Origin: Oopsacas minuta
Taxonomy: Eukaryota > Porifera > Hexactinellida > Lyssacinosida > Leucopsacidae
Assembly (NCBI GenBank): GCA_024704765.1
Contig: JAKMXF010000060.1
Location: forward strand, 1-41,527
Length of the DNA: 41,527 bases
Direction of reading: 5' to 3'
In this document: in pieces, positions 13,741-24,874 of the stretch
Position numbering within the stretch: the stretch's first letter is position 1
Layout of the letters: the number at the start of each line of letters is the position of its first letter
Program-made: the position numbers and the translations under genes
Notes under the pieces: model-generated
Seen by the model: the letters and a program-made list of their open reading frames with translations, nothing else
Told to the model about the DNA's origin: nothing
Databases searched by the model: none

Positions 13741-14960
13741 GCCGATCAATGGTTGTGTGAGGACAGATCGATCCCAAGAATTAAATACAAATACAAATAC
13801 AAGTCTTGGTGGTGGCTCTAAATGAAAAAGTAATGAAAACATTTTTGAAATAGAATAATATTACTGGAGCATTAGTAAATATTATGATTCGGAAACTTTT
13901 ACATTAATGCACATTGTCATGTGAATGATAGACAGATTAAAGAAAATCCAAAGAGCACCGATAAATTCAGGAAAATACAACTTGATCTCAAGAGTCACAA
14001 AAATATTTTTGATACGTAAACAAACATATTGAGGTCCATCCATGGATATGTGAGTGACTGACATATTCAAATATTCCAAGAACCACAGGATACATATCTT
14101 GGTGGTGTTCATACCTCCTAACCCACGGATGGAGTATTTCTGTGGTATTGGAGAAATAGTGGGCAGAAATATGGTTTGGCGATTGCGAAATAAAGAGTCG
14201 GGCTCTGACAAAGTATATAAACAATCTTAGCTGCATAAAACAGTTTAGAACACATTGATATTTCTACATCATACATTGGTGCAACAGTCGGGGACTTGGG
14301 GCCATTTTGAAAATTTCGTCCAGAATCAAATCGCTACGTATGAGTATATATCAAATAATTAGAATAGGACAAATTATAGTTAGGACCATCAGTAATAGTG
14401 TGAGCGACCAGAAGATTCGAAATGTTACAAAAAACACAAAAACAAGTTTTGGTTGGGTCGATAATCTGAAATGTGGCAGTCATAATCAAGAGAACACGAT
14501 ATAAAATTTCAATAGGCTTAGATTATGTCATAATTGACACTCAATCATAAGACATAAATTGACATGTGCGTTGTTGATAGATTCCTAACGTTCCAAAAAA
14601 GCACAAGAAACAAGTTTTGGCAATGGATATAAAATACAAAGCAAAACACGGTCAATAATTAAAATCTTGGAGCAATATAATTATTAGACAATTGATGAGT
14701 AAACAGTTTGTATTTGGACATAGCAATGGTCATGACTGTAACTGGCAGATTAAAGAAATTCCAAATTACACAAAAACAAGTTTTGCTGCTTGCGATAAAT
14801 CTAAAAGTCACTAAAAGTTCAAGAAATTACAAACACATTTCATAAGCTATAGAATATGTTGTAATACGGAAAGATACATATTTTGGCCCATCCATGGTTA
14901 TGAGAGCGATGAAAGATTCATTATGCCCCAAAAAGCATAAAACCCATATTTTGGTTACTG
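13741..14960 (+). repeat. Degenerate ~167-bp satellite array
   Basis: Units are marked by a 'CCATCCATGGTTATG'-like box and, about 55-60 bp later, ACAAAAACAAGTTTTGG. Box positions are about 13746, 13912, 14040, 14385, 14560, 14727 and 14893, mostly 166-175 bp apart. The 14040-14385 gap fits two units. Divergence is high, and the short open frames here are artefacts of the repeats. Confidence 0.65.
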
Positions 14961-15019
14961 GTATGCTCAAAATGTCACGAAGAAAATTAAGAAATAACAA
15001 ATATAATTCAACTTGCGCG

Positions 15020-15039
15020 CTTCGCTTGCTAGGTCGCTG
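15020..15039. repeat. 20-mer shared in inverted form with 21456-21475
   Basis: CTTCGCTTGCTAGGTCGCTG occurs here and, as an exact reverse complement, at 21456-21475 inside the long 'CTGCCAAG' element. It is GC-richer than its surroundings and probably a fragment of the same dispersed repeat. Confidence 0.7.
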
Positions 15040-15214
15040 CACGACAGCTTAGTGCCACAGGTTACCTAAAGAGAAAGGTGTGGCCTTAAAGTTCCTTAAT
15101 GACTCAGTGTTGTTTCATGATACAAAGTCCCAGCCTTTTGTCATATTATGAACTTTTACACCCGAATGGAAAATATACACAAGTATAAAGTGTTAAATAC
15201 GACTTTCAATGAGG

Positions 15215-15376
15215 ACGTATTACGTATGATACGTATTATACGAACCCAAATATTTTGGAAGTAACCTCTATTAGGATGATCTCTACTATGTAGCCTAAAG
15301 CCTTCTGAATATTCAAGAAATGCCTTACTACGTGTTTGGATGACATAATGCGTATCATAAGTTTGTATTATACGTT
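15215..15376. repeat. ACGTAT-rich inverted repeat
   Basis: 15224-15243 (TTATGATACGTATTATACG-like) and 15344-15376 (ATAATGCGTATCATAAG) are imperfect inverted repeats enclosing about 100 bp. It may be a MITE; no clear target duplication was seen. Confidence 0.4.
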
Positions 15377-15625
15377 TTTATGTTTTGCTTTTGAAGGCAT
15401 TATATGAGTTGAATCAATCAAATTGTTGAGTGCGAATTACAGCAATTTGATTCCGCTCCAGGAGATTTGTCCATTGTAATGGGGTTGTAGTTGTCCGTTT
15501 CTCGGAGTGTACGTTTTGGGTGGCTCCACTGTATAAATGAATGATCAAATATTTTGGAGTAATCAAGCAAAAATATCTATCAAGTTTGTATTTAGTTTTA
15601 TCCGTTCATTACCGAATACTGCAGG

Positions 15626-15744
15626 GAGAATGTGTGATTTTATGACTTCAAAAGGTGCTCAAATCTCGTTTTTGGAGCAGCAATTGGTCAAAACGGAGAA
15701 GTAAAACTTTAGTGTTCCTATTCATTAAGAGCATAACACTCGTC
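15626..15744 (+). repeat. Dispersed repeat, copy 1 (copy 2 at 34102-34222)
   Basis: The two copies share 'GAGAA(AA)TGTGTGATTTTATG', a middle GGTCAAAACGGAGAAGTAAAA / GATGAAAACGAAGTGGTAAAA segment and TGTTCCT...TAACACT, in the same order. Identity is roughly 70%. It ends 16 bp before the element at 15761. Confidence 0.65.
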
Positions 15745-15760
15745 AGTGATTGGTTAATCC

Positions 15761-16191
15761 AAGTACTGCCAAGTCTCCGTAAATTTACATAGACTATGTA
15801 AATTTGACTGCTATCTACGTATCTACGTGTGAAGACTTATTTCTACCTATTTCTAGCGAATTATATGTACGTGTAATAATTTTTGTTAACATCTTATACG
15901 AGATGTAAGAGTTATTTTCTCAAAGTAGTACGACCATATAAAATAGTACTTTGATAGTTTGTTGCCTGCTGATAGTGGTTATAGTTTATAGTTTACAAAC
16001 GCGAAAGCGTCCATGAATCTACATTTATAATGATTATTAATATCAAGTTGTTAGCTAATGGCATTTGTAAAAGCAGATTAAGATCTGTTGGGGGCCATTA
16101 AGGGATTCGAAAATGCTCCGTAAATAATTTGGTTTATACATAAGTTTTTCGATCAATCTTCGTAATTTTTCTGAATTCACTTGGCAGTTTG
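15761..16191 (+). mobile_element. 'CTGCCAAG' element, short copy
   Basis: The ends are AAGTACTGCCAAG and, on the minus strand, CAAACTGCCAAG. The body is collinear with the reverse complement of 20878-22001 at high identity, for example TACGTATCTACGTGTGAAGA, AAAGTAGTACGACCATAT and GGGGGCCATTAAGGGATT. Compared with that copy it lacks about 700 bp between GGTTTA and TACATAAG. This looks like an internal-deletion derivative. There is no coding sequence. Confidence 0.85.
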
Positions 16192-16369
16192 TTTGTGAGC
16201 AATCAACAAATGCAGTGTGGGGCCTGAGACTGGCTATGCCATGCTATTTTTTCGTTGAATTGGCGAGGGCCATGAGGCCCCCCAGAACTGTGAGTCCCTA
16301 AACCATGGGTTTATTTGGCTTATAGGCTAATCTGGACCTGTATGTAATGTTACAAAGAAATTCTTTATG

Positions 16370-16417
16370 GAATAAATATCGCTACACTAGCAAAGAGTAG
16401 TGTAGCGATATTTATTC
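16370..16417. repeat. Perfect 20-bp hairpin, 8-nt loop
   Basis: The arm GAATAAATATCGCTACACTA at 16370-16389 is exactly reverse-complemented at 16398-16417, around gcaaagag. It is not part of a recognised element. Confidence 0.95.
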
Positions 16418-17221
16418 AATGAAATTAAGCAATTCTGATAACATATTTGAATGTAATGGATGTGTATTAGCCATTATGAATATTTGAACTGTTTGGAGTT
16501 AATCTTATCGACTTGTTGGTATTTTCATATTTGTACCACTAGTGGAAGAAGTGGCACATTCGAAGTATGTGTACATCACTTAGTATGGTGGTTAATATGT
16601 TTCAAAAACTATAGAAAATTTCCTATCTGTTTTAGAGAGTATCAACAGATTTTCATTCAGTATTACATTATTGTGCGAATATTCTAGGGGTATGCCACCT
16701 CTGCCACTTGTAGCACACATATGAAAATGCCAATAAGTCAACAACCTTTGCACTAATCAGTTTGAAAATTGATAGTGGGGTAATATACACCCGTAGATTG
16801 CGAATATGCTTTCAGAATGTCAGGCTAGAGAAAATGAGATTCGAAAATTATTCTTTGATTTAGTGGGTATAATGTCAACTAATTATCGTATGCATATCCA
16901 AATATTAGCCGTATTTCAAGATATACAATTGTATCTTTCGTTCTGTGCAAGTACTTTTGTTCTCTTGATGTATATATCACAATAGGAAATTATCTGCTCC
17001 AATAACTACTGTTTACTTCTTTAACACGTAATACTTCAGATAAATACCTATTGATATGTCACATTAGAACTGAAAATGTCTCAGTAGCAACCAAAATCGA
17101 GGCTAGGGGGCGCGCAAAGATGTTGCGGCATAGGTGTGCCATTGCCGCACATTTAATACATTTCATGTAAACCTTTGGAGGTCACAAGCCAATTAGGTGC
17201 GGCATGTACCACATATGCAGT
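16418..17221. other. No recognised gene
   Basis: AT-rich sequence with an unremarkable 75-codon open frame at 16460-16687. The 17095-17220 part is GC-richer ('gggggcgcgc', 'tgcggcataggtgtgcc') and lies inside the terminus of the hAT-like end at 17222-17239. Confidence 0.45.
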
Positions 17222-17239
17222 ACCCTGGCTACGCCTCTG
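17222..17239 (-). mobile_element. hAT-like terminus, minus orientation
   Basis: On the minus strand this reads CAGAGGCGTAGCCAGGGT, a near-match to the common hAT end CAGNGGCGTAGCCAGG. The element body would extend leftwards to about 17095. No opposite end was recognised. Confidence 0.5.
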
Positions 17240-17765
17240 GTAGAAGCATATATGTCCCATAAGCAGTATATATTTCCCAATAATATATTTCTTGTTCCAA
17301 ATCACTGAATATTATACAAAAGCACATTTTACATCCCTGTAAAAACTTTTCTGTCTCAAAAGCAAGAATTATTTAATCTAGAACCATTGTAATATATCCT
17401 CAAAGCAAACGATATGTCCAATTTCCCATTTGTACCATATATATCCCTAATGTACCTTGTATATCCCAAAGAGCTCATTGCATCTGCCAATTGCAACTTT
17501 TCCCATCTTTCTTTCTCAATACATCCAATATGTCACAATAGCTTCTTATATGTCAAAATAGCAACTCCCCTCTTGAATAGCAAGATATATTATTATGTCA
17601 TCTTCTATGTAACAATGGGAGCTTATCTACCCCGATATCAACTTTTCTACCACAATAACACGTAATATTTCAGCTTAACCTTAATTATGTCCGAACAGCA
17701 CTTAATATTTCCGAATTTAACCACAAATGTCTTAATCACTACGTATTTTTGTCACATGTAACAAG
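17240..17765 (+). repeat. Degenerate ~20-bp minisatellite block 1
   Basis: Repeats approximate TGTCCCAATAGCACTTAATA. Clear units include ATGTCCCATAAGCAGTATAT, ATGTCACAATAGCTTCTTAT and TGTCCGAACAGCACTTAATA. The period is about 20-24 bp with much drift. The same family recurs, always in the plus direction, near 34290, 35920 and 36580. The frame at 17414-17665 is a product of the repeat. Confidence 0.7.
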
Positions 17766-17951
17766 GTAATATATATAATACAACAATGTTACGTTGCGTT
17801 TTCATACAACACTGCATTGTGTATGGTAGGCTTTATAAATACATAGATCACACCAAACGCCCCATGCCTTTATACATGACATAATATAGGCAGGGACTAT
17901 AATCTGTCCTAGCCTAGAAAGTCATAGACCCCAACCTGTCACTTTCCATAT

Positions 17952-18376
17952 CAGAGCTGCAAATGGGTCATACAAAGTGACCAATGACCCACATGATCCA
18001 CATGACCCATCGAAGGCGTGACCCATGACCCATGACCCATCGATGATCTCGTAACCCATCTTGACCCATAAACTTTTGAAACACAACACAGTTAACCTAA
18101 GAGATTCATGTTCCTTGGGGTAGAATAACTAGAAGTGTGTTGAAAATCAATTGCAATTCAATTTCTGCATTATTAAATTCTTGACAATAATATTAACGTG
18201 CCAAAACATAAATGTCGATAATACTAATACATTTTAGACAATAATGTGTAGCAAATCGCATAGAACTTGGTTGTATTTTTCCAAATACACTAAATGCATG
18301 TAAGTACTGGTGGGTCATGACCCATCGGCCCATCTGGCCCATTGACCCATGGGCCAATGACCAATTTACAGCTCTG
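17952..18376. mobile_element. Non-autonomous hAT with perfect 8-bp target duplication
   Basis: The ends are CAGAGCTGCAAATGGGTCAT and, on the minus strand, CAGAGCTGTAAATTGGTCAT (18/20 match). The flanks TTCCATAT at 17944-17951 and 18377-18384 are identical, the hAT signature. Subterminal regions carry about eight TGACCCA / TGGGTCA motifs, probably transposase binding sites. The minus-strand open frame across it is not a gene. The intact duplication suggests a comparatively recent insertion. Confidence 0.92.
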
Positions 18377-18689
18377 TTCCATATGCAGCTGGTCATCGTA
18401 TCGTTTAAACGGTTGATTACAAAATTTAGATAAGTAAGGATATTAGTTCTATGAAAAGATGACACTAACATAAGATTGAGTAGTGAATTAAAATATATTT
18501 GCAAAATTTCTCCTCTAATAAATACAAAACTTCTATTTGAGGTAAAACTCATATTCTGTCCTAGGGCATATTATACACTCGTGTAAGAAGTTGGATGGCT
18601 CGGATTATCCAGGGTATAATCCACACCCCCCCAAGTGGCCAGCCAAAAGCAGGTTTGCCCAGTATCTGTAGCTAAAGCTTTTATTACGG

Positions 18690-20619
18690 TATTATAACAA
18701 TTGGAATTATTCATTAAAAATATTTTATTTCTTTGTATAGTACAAATATTGCCTTACAATTTATGCCCTCTTTCTGCGGCACTCTTATTCACAGTCTGGG
18801 AACATAGTCTTTTGGCCAATATCTGTATTGGAATAGCTCTGGAACCAATTGACTCCACCAAACATGAGGCAACATATATTTTGCTGCCCTAGTTGCTAAG
18901 GTGGTGTCAAAAGCACCTTTAGCAGTTTATATTGCTCAAAAATGATCTAAAGTAGAAAATTGATCATCAACATAAGGAAAAATGTGAGCAAGTACTATCT
19001 GTAACCCTTCAAACAATTTAGGTGAGGCTACGCTCAATTCACACCGAAATTCTGGATCGAAGGCATAAGCTGCTGCGTGCGCAGATGAATGAAAGTACAT
19101 CCATCTATCTATGATGATATCGGTGATGTCTCCCTTCCTCTGAATTGTAATATAAAAGTAATCGGCATTGCTTCTATTTTTCTCATCAATTCACACATTC
19201 TTTCATATAGTTTTGACATCAAAGGCCCACCCTTATTTGTGATGCGGAGGACAGATAAGGGTGGCCCTTTAATGTCAAAACTATAATATTGGCTCTAGAT
19301 AATTCAATTTTTCCTCGAGATTACTCCAATGTTTGTCATCCCTGACCATAATTTTGATAATTTTTTACTTGTCTTTACAAGATTAGTCTGAGATTTTATA
19401 TTAACATCCGAATTCGGATCTACTAATGACTGAACAATTACTGAATGAATGTCTGAGCTCTTTCCATCATTAGATATCTTGTTGAAAACGGGTTCCTCCT
19501 GATTTTTTCGATTCATCATGCTGAGAGATATTTATTTGTCCATTATATTTTCTGGGAAGAGAGAAATAAAATCGTGGTTCCCAAAAAACGTTGCAACTTT
19601 TCAGTCTTTTTCATGACCGTTTTAACCCAGGCCATTTTATTCCCAGTTTTTCTCTTTTCTTTGTACAAATACTGCATCATTAAGTTGAGAGAATTAGCCT
19701 CACAGATTGTTAAAATAATTTTGGGAATCTACTACTCAGTATCTTCATTACGTCCATGCAGCTGCATGCTCCATCCAAGCACACGTAAACGATGTCTTTC
19801 CTCCCACTTCCAAAATACTTTGTTCACTAAATCTAGCCATAAATAGCCCAGTTTTTCGGTGCCCTTATGTGTTATATGCCTTTCTAAAGATAGTACCAGA
19901 CGTCGTTTCCAGCAAATAATTGGCAATCGGCTCACTCTTGCAATTTTTCCACCCATCACTGACTAGTTTAGCACCAAAACTGTCAGTAGCAGGTTGCATC
20001 CTCGATGGTATTCACTTGGGATCAGTTTTTGCACATTATCTAAGAGAGCCACTGATATTGTATTTGACTCGGTGGTACATAGCCTCCAGAATTTTTACAA
20101 TGAGATATATGTACAAGACCACATTTCCTTAAACGCTGGCTGTAGAACAATTGAGAGAGGTAATCCAAGTTCATTAATGGACCTAGCTACTATGAAATCA
20201 GTTTGGTGCTTGTGTCCATCCTAAAATGCACATCTAGAGCTCAGTCACAGTTACCGGATTGATTTGTGTCAATTTATCTTGCTTCCTTCTTCTTTTCGTT
20301 TCCTCTTTTCTCAAGAACTTCTTTCAGTTCTTGGAAAGGTTCAATGCGGTGTTGTGCTGCAAGGTAAGATTTGATTCCAGAGAAATTAAGAATATGTGCT
20401 CTTATCCGATACACCACACCGACACCTTTTCCCACAATTACAACACTTCCACTTGGGATTAACTGGGTGATCTAATAATATGTCAACACTAGCCCACTCC
20501 AATGACTCTTCTCTTCTATGTTTTCGATTTGGTTTGGATCACCACTCGATAGATCTTGGGCTAACCGGTTTAATCTCTTCATTAGACAATAAAATTAGGT
20601 CTTCGTCTGTATCTGACAT
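18690..20619 (-). pseudogene. hAT transposase relic, BED finger + DUF659 type
   Basis: Read on the minus strand from ATG at 20617-20619, it opens MSDTDEDLILLSNEEI. A BED-type finger with CCNCGKRC follows; after a frame change it continues VYRIRAHILN and a Lys-rich helix. Near 19925-19970 DSFGAKLVSDGWKNCKSEP and IANYLLETTSGTIFRKA match the DUF659 core. MAWVKTVMKKTEKLQRFL follows near 19600-19660. The C-terminal dimerisation part has HAAAYAFDPEFR (19052-19092) and AIPIQILAKRLCSQT ... SAAERGHK before 18690. Stops and frameshifts are frequent. A 78-bp hairpin (19207-19284) is inserted in it. Termini were not found. Confidence 0.78.
19207..19284. repeat. Long hairpin / miniature inverted-repeat insertion
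   Basis: Arms 19207-19236 and 19255-19284 are 30 bp with two mismatches (ATAGTTTTGACATCAAAGG against its complement). The pairing extends a few bases into an 18-nt centre. TA dinucleotides border the outer ends, as for a Tc1/mariner-type MITE. It interrupts the minus-strand hAT relic. A pre-miRNA-like fold is the alternative reading. Confidence 0.85.
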
Positions 20620-20877
20620 GATGAAAAATAATCGCTATTTAAAATTCACAAATAATATCGATAAATTAAATAATAATAAATTATGGCAAATAGGCTAAAT
20701 TTGAAAAAATTGAATTTCCAATAGGGGAGACAATTACACGGTCTATGAATCAGCTCATTGATAATTTGAATTGATAAGTTAATAGGCAACACGATTATGG
20801 TTATGTATTAATTGATGGAAGCACCAATAAAAGAATAGACTATTATATGAGGAAGCTATAAATCTATGTGGATTAAC

Positions 20878-22001
20878 CAGAGCTGCCAAGTGAATTCGGA
20901 AAAATTTACGGAGATTGATCGAAAAATTTATGTATAAGGCCATGTAAAATAAATTACTTCTTTCTCATCCATTTTTTTCTGCGAAATAGGGGCGGGGGCG
21001 GCATTTTATTTATTTTGCTTGGCCTAATTTTACTAATTTATTTAAACTATCTCGTTAATACGAATTTCTGATAAGACGGATAATATTCGTACATAATCAG
21101 GTCCCTACAACCGTACTTCAATGGATATTACTCCGGTTTATGAACTCCGGAAAGGCGAATAAATTTTAACCGTACGGTCGTTGGTGTTCGTATTAAGCTT
21201 ACACTGCATATGGGAAAACTAATATTCACTTCCTCTCTATAATCTGAATTATTGTACAATTTAAATAATAATGATAAAAAATAATAATAATTAAAATTTA
21301 GTGCAGATCCCAGGGCTGATTTTTTCCATACAGGGAGGGTATTTGGGCCTGACTCGGACAGGTTTGAGTCTTGGACGAAAATTCACACCTGACGAAATAT
21401 GATACATTGCCACCTTTTTGTATCTTCGAAAAATCACTTGATTAGCCACACTGCTCAGCGACCTAGCAAGCGAAGGGCGCTAGTGTTAAATAATTAGCTT
21501 GTTTCAAAGATGCTCATCTGCGAATATAAGTGATAACAAATATATCTTTTAAAATAAACAAACTGGCGAGGACGGAGATTAAATGGGGCGGGCGGGGATG
21601 ATAAAACAAGTATATTATTTTATATGGCCTAAACCAAATTTTACGAACATTTTCAAATCCCTTAATGGCCCCCAACAGGTCTTAATCTGCTTTTACGAAT
21701 GCCATTAGCTAACAACTTGATATTAATAATCATGATAAATGTAAATACATGGACGCTTTCGCATTTGTAAACTACAAGCTATAACCACTATCAGCATGCA
21801 ACAAACTATCAAAGTACTATTTATATGGTCGTACTACTTTGAGAAAATAACTCGTACATCTCGTACAAGAAGTTAACAAAAATCATTACACGTACATATA
21901 ATCCGCTAGAAATAGGTAGAAATGAATCTTCACACGTAGATACGTAGATAGCAGTCAAATTTACATAGTCTACGTAAATTTACGGAGGCTTGGCAGCACT
22001 G
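20878..22001 (-). mobile_element. 'CTGCCAAG' element, long copy
   Basis: The ends are CAGAGCTGCCAAGTG (left) and, on the minus strand, CAGTGCTGCCAAGCC. Both are followed within 20 bp by an ATTTACGGAG / CCGTAAATTT box. The reverse complement is collinear with 15761-16191 but has about 700 bp extra (20950-21625), including a GC-rich 'ggggcgggggcggc' stretch and the shared 20-mer at 21456-21475. No transposase frame was seen. The 8-bp flanks do not match, so the superfamily is open, although the CAG ends are hAT-like. Confidence 0.8.
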
Positions 22002-22235
22002 TTCACAAAGTGTAGTCATTTTGAATGCGAACGCCACAAAGATCAATCTTAATTGAATGACATGGCAGCCAATATGAAAACATCAAAAAAATGTCTATAT
22101 CCACTATATTCGATTGTTAAGCTTCATTTCTGAGTCCAACTCAGCCTAGCGTGAATAAAGTTTTCCTATATATTACGCTGAATGGTTTTTATTGGTTTAT
22201 TTAATTTCCCACTTAATTAGTTCATTTAATTCAAA

Positions 22236-24616
22236 ATGAAAAGGGTATCTGAAAGTCGAATAGTAAATGAAAAAGGAAGGCCTTACAAAATGAGGAGATT
22301 GAACTTTTACCAAAAGTTGACAAATTTTTACTTCTCACACAAAATATACCAGTTGGAGTGAACATATTGAATTTATAGCAATGATAATTATTGCTATACC
22401 GACCCAAAAACTTTGGATGCTCTACCTTTGCTCATTTCCTTTACATCGAATATATAAAGAAAAAGGAAGAATTATACATTACAATCAGAGAGAACGATAT
22501 TGTTACCTGGAATAAATTCAGTGAAGAGGACATTTCCTTTTGGATCAATGAGGGACCAAGTTGCCTTCAGGACCCCGATGGTCCATTTGATCAGTCAAAG
22601 CGAGAGTTTACAAACAGAATTCGGCAGTGCACGAAAAGTCTGTTCAATAGCATAAAGGCAAATAGAGAAAAGTACGATCGAGAATGGCTTGTGTATTCTA
22701 ACAGCACTGGTCCTTTCTACTGTTTTGTCCGTAAGTTGCTGTTGATCTCAAAATTTGATATGTTATCTGAGGGTTTCGATGATTGGCGTAATCCAATTGT
22801 TATAGAAGTCATGAAAACTCACTGCAACATAAGGATGCACTATTGACTTATCTCAGTCGGCCACGGGGACCAAAAATAAACCACCATCTTCAGATGCAGA
22901 TAACTGTGGAGCAAGAATACTGGAAGTAAGTTCTTCAGCGTGGCGTATCAGTTTTCCTACCTTAGCAGAACGTGGATTGGAATTTCGAGGAGGTGATAAA
23001 CGATTTGGATCTCCATGCAATGGGAATTTCCTCGGTATACTGGAGCTCATTGCTGAATTTGACGCTTTCCTCGCAAACCACATTAAGCAATATGGCAATC
23101 GTGGAAAAGGAAATACCTCATATCTGTCCAAAACGATATGTGAAGAAATGATTAAACTGATGTCTTCCAGAGTCAGCATCTATTCTGGAGGATATTCAAG
23201 AAGCCGGATACTTCAGTATTTCTGTTGATTCTACACCCGACCTCTTATATATTAATCAGTTAACTGTAATCATTCGATATGTGTCTCTTGATGACGATAT
23301 CCCTGTGGAACGCTTCCTTACATTTCTGGAAATTGAGAATCACTGGTGAATATCTGGCCAACATAGTTTATGAGTATTGGGTTAATGAGTGTGGACTTGA
23401 CTTTGGTAAATGCAGAAGACAGTCGTATGACAATGCAGCAAATATGTTAGGAAAATATAATGGCATGCATAGCAAAATTAGAGAAAAGAACAGATTTGCC
23501 CTGTACTTACCTTGCGCTGGACACTCACTGAATTTCGTTGGGCGTACTGTTGTAGATTGCTGCCTGGATGCAGTCAATTTCTTTGGGGTTGTTCAACAAC
23601 TCTACAATTTCTTCTCCGGATCTACTCATCGTTGGGCAGTGCTGCAATCGGATTTGGAAGAAGATTCCACTGTGCTCAAACGGCTCTTTAACACAAGAGG
23701 GGAAGCCCACTCGAAAGCCACATCAGCTGTATTAGAAGGTCATGACTCCATAACTAGCGCTCTTGATCACATGTATGAAGGCGTTAGCGAGAAAAGCGAT
23801 ACAAGACGAGAAGCTGGTAATCTTAGAGATAAGATGGAAGAGTAGAATTTGCATTGATGTTAGAATGATGGAATCGCATTCTAAAGCACTTTCACCATAT
23901 AAGCAAGGCATTAATGGACCGAAAGCTGTCTCTGGGCACATGCTCAAGTTGTATGCATCTCTTGACAATGTTCTCGTCGAAATACGTGACAATTTGGATG
24001 AAATTGAACTCAAGGCAAAGGAAAAATTATCAGATATAGACTATAAGATCGTTAGCAAATGGCGACGAAGAAAAACAGTTATGTTTGGTGATGGCGATAT
24101 GCCGAATGCAGGTGATACTCTGCTTCCACGAGAAAAATTCGGGATCACATCATTTGTTCCAATAATTGAGGCACTACAAGTCAACCTCCAGAAGAGGACC
24201 GAGGCTTACCATGAAGTAGCAGATGCCTCGACTTCCTCATTGACATTATTATATCCGAACAATTATTGCGGGAGTGAGTTGTAACATTAGTGCAGGTGTA
24301 CCCAGATGATGCTAACAATGATCTTTGCCGGAAGTGCAATACTTCCAATCATTACATCAAGCAGAACACGATAACCGAGGAAATCAGCCACCAGACATGT
24401 ACCATATTGTAAAACAAGACAGAATTAGCTATGGTGTTCCCTAATGTGGAAACTGTGTTAAAACTGTTTCTCAGTCTACCAGTGACAAACTGTTCTGGAG
24501 AAAGATTCTTTTCACTGCTGAAACATATCAAGAATGAAAGACGCACAACTATGGAACAAGAAAGACTGTCATCTTTTAGAATTTTGTACAATGAGCGAGA
24601 TAACTTCGCAAATTGA
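22236..24616 (+). pseudogene. ZMYM1-like hAT transposase relic
   Basis: From ATG at 22236 the frames give MKRVSESRIVNEKGRP, then the TTF-type zinc-finger region (FWINEGPSCLQDPDGPF, REWLVYSNSTGPFYCF; about 22540-22730). One finger Cys appears changed to Arg (FVRKLL). The DUF4371/transposase core follows: ISVDSTP (about 23218), SYDNAANM and the signature CAGHSLN (about 23515-23535). SDTRREAGNLRDKM and HAT-C LSLPVTNCSGERFFSLLKH (about 24470-24527) follow; NERRTTMEQERLSSF closes at 24616. At least four frame changes and several stops make it non-functional. Intact homologues are cut-and-paste transposases. Confidence 0.85.
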
Positions 24617-24874
24617 AATGCGAAGACATAATGAAGGCATTTAGGTACCAAAAGGCTCGAAGCACATGTGGTGCTATGACATTGCCAATATAGTTTATGA
24701 TTATAGACTTATAGTATTCTTTTCTAAATTAATAATACATGATGTTTAATGCATGGTTTTTGTCAGGTACATATAGGCTTTCAGTTTACATTAAGCGAGG
24801 CCATGGAGTGAGGTGTGAGCCTCTTTAAAATGATTGCTATTCTGAGCAGGAATTATAGAGAGGGTTTCATATTA

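Noticed and set aside
17414-17665. 83-codon plus-strand frame
   Set aside because: It is made of the ~20-bp minisatellite and is open because of its composition.
18193-18552. 119-codon minus-strand frame
   Set aside because: It crosses the terminus of the non-autonomous hAT (17952-18376), so it cannot be a continuous old gene.
20878-22001. hAT target duplication for the long CTGCCAAG element
   Set aside because: The 8-bp flanks GGATTAAC and TTCACAAA do not match, so the superfamily was left open.
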